Below, one piece after another: positions 5,691-5,937 of a DNA stretch of 5,937 nucleotides. The notes under the pieces were generated by a model. That model made no database searches. It had not been told where the DNA came from and was given only the letters and a program-made list of their open reading frames with translations. Positions within the stretch are counted from its first letter, which is position 1, and each line of letters opens with the position of its first letter. Source of the DNA: Loktanella sp. (GTDB lineage Bacteria; Pseudomonadota; Alphaproteobacteria; Rhodobacterales; Rhodobacteraceae); assembly GCA_003551805.1 (NCBI GenBank), contig PUNR01000353.1, positions 1 through 5,937 of the forward strand, written 5' to 3'. Made by a program: the position numbers and the translations under genes.

Positions 5691-5705
5691 TTGCCAATTG
5701 GCAAT
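5690..5705. promoter_or_regulatory. parS: Candidate parS centromere site, right copy
   Basis: ATTGCCAATTGGCAAT is a perfect 16-bp palindrome starting on the last base of the parB TGA. Such placement directly after parB is common for plasmid centromeres. It has no T tract, so a terminator role is unlikely. A one-base variant lies beyond rep at 1853-1868. ParB as the binder is inferred from position and symmetry. Confidence 0.7.
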
Positions 5706-5815
5706 GCTGTAAATTTCATAGTATATTCAATATCTTATGTTAATTTACGATGCCTTGGCCGGTGTTGTCACGTTAAGTCGCGCATTGGTCAAGTTTGTTG
5801 ATTACCGCTAAGAAT

Positions 5816-5937
5816 TGACCCGGCATTTTCACCGAGACTTGACCCGCCCAGTTGTTATGATCTTTGCGTCATGATGGCGTCAATGCTGATGCCTCCTTTC
5901 GTTTCTTCTTTGCGATCTCGGAGCTGGCTTTGACCCG
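5816..5937. mobile_element. Possible insertion-sequence end (IS21-like), runs off the right edge
   Basis: The octamer TTGACCCG occurs three times in the last 123 bases (5815-5822, 5839-5846, 5930-5937). Several short direct repeats just inside a terminus that begins with TG are typical of IS21-family elements, which carry multiple transposase-binding repeats; here TGACCCGGCATTTT from 5816 could be the tip. A short frame with a basic end reads toward this terminus from the right edge. No transposase motif is visible, so the family name is tentative. Confidence 0.4.
5869..5937 (-). CDS. C-terminal fragment of an unidentified protein, possibly IS-encoded
   Basis: A frame open from the right edge ends in TGA at 5871-5869 and yields 22 residues, RVKASSEIAKKKRKEASALTPS, with a Lys-rich cluster. 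It lies just inside the suspected insertion-sequence end, where the last gene of such an element (for example an IstB-like helper ATPase) would stop. The fragment has no diagnostic motif and may not be coding. Confidence 0.3.
   Translation of the reverse strand, partial: RVKASSEIAKKKRKEASALTPS

Noticed and set aside
5709..5748. Inverted repeat GTAAATT (5709-5715) / AATTTAC (5742-5748) after parB as a terminator
   Set aside because: The arms contain only one GC pair, the loop is 26 nt, and no T tract follows, so it is not a credible terminator and is probably a result of local AT richness.
1..5937. CRISPR array, tRNA or rRNA genes
   Set aside because: No repeat-spacer pattern or tRNA/rRNA-like sequence was recognised on either strand by eye.

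Overview
The window looks like the replication and maintenance core of a low-copy plasmid (or a plasmid-derived integrated region) from an alphaproteobacterium, most likely of the Rhodobacterales/Roseobacter group. The call rests on three things: a Rep_3-superfamily initiator diverging from a parAB operon, which is the layout of the 'RepB-type' replicons of that group; the GC-rich codon use; and the type of neighbouring genes. No taxonomic search was possible, so the host group is an inference.

Left part (1-1870), accessory and decayed. Positions 2-121 are the last 39 codons of a tyrosine recombinase, including the LGH and catalytic-Tyr region. Next, on the minus strand, is a compact parDE-type toxin-antitoxin operon (parD 717-460, parE 463-128, 4-nt overlap). 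Its sigma70-like promoter (-35 TTGACC, 17 bp, -10 TATATT) is overlapped by a 17-bp palindromic operator. From about 954 to 1828 lies a broken AAA_14/DUF4143 ATPase gene: the ATPase N-terminus is missing, and a frameshift near 1701-1706 detaches the last 40 residues.

Centre and right (1853-5705), the replicon. The initiator gene rep (2917-1898, minus strand) and the partition operon parA-parB (3523-5690, plus strand) diverge from a 605-bp origin region. That region holds five direct iterons with an exact 22-bp period (3104-3213), followed at once by an AT-rich stretch (about 3209-3236), which is the classical arrangement of an iteron origin with its unwinding element. The whole rep-ori-par block is bracketed by two near-identical 16-bp palindromes, ATTGCCACTTGGCAAT (1853-1868) and ATTGCCAATTGGCAAT (5690-5705). 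They are the best candidates for the centromere sites (parS) bound by ParB. The right-hand one starts on the last base of the parB stop codon.

Far right (5815-5937): three TTGACCCG repeats and a short open frame reading in from the right edge suggest the end of an insertion sequence, possibly IS21-like, but this is weakly supported.

Working together: Rep would bind the iterons to open the origin and probably limits its own expression. ParA (Walker ATPase with an N-terminal helix-turn-helix) and ParB (CTPase-fold DNA-binding protein) would segregate copies through the flanking palindromes. ParDE would kill or arrest plasmid-free cells. The most distinctive signals are the paired palindromes framing the replicon and the recurrence of their half-site TTGGCAAT in the toxin-antitoxin operator.
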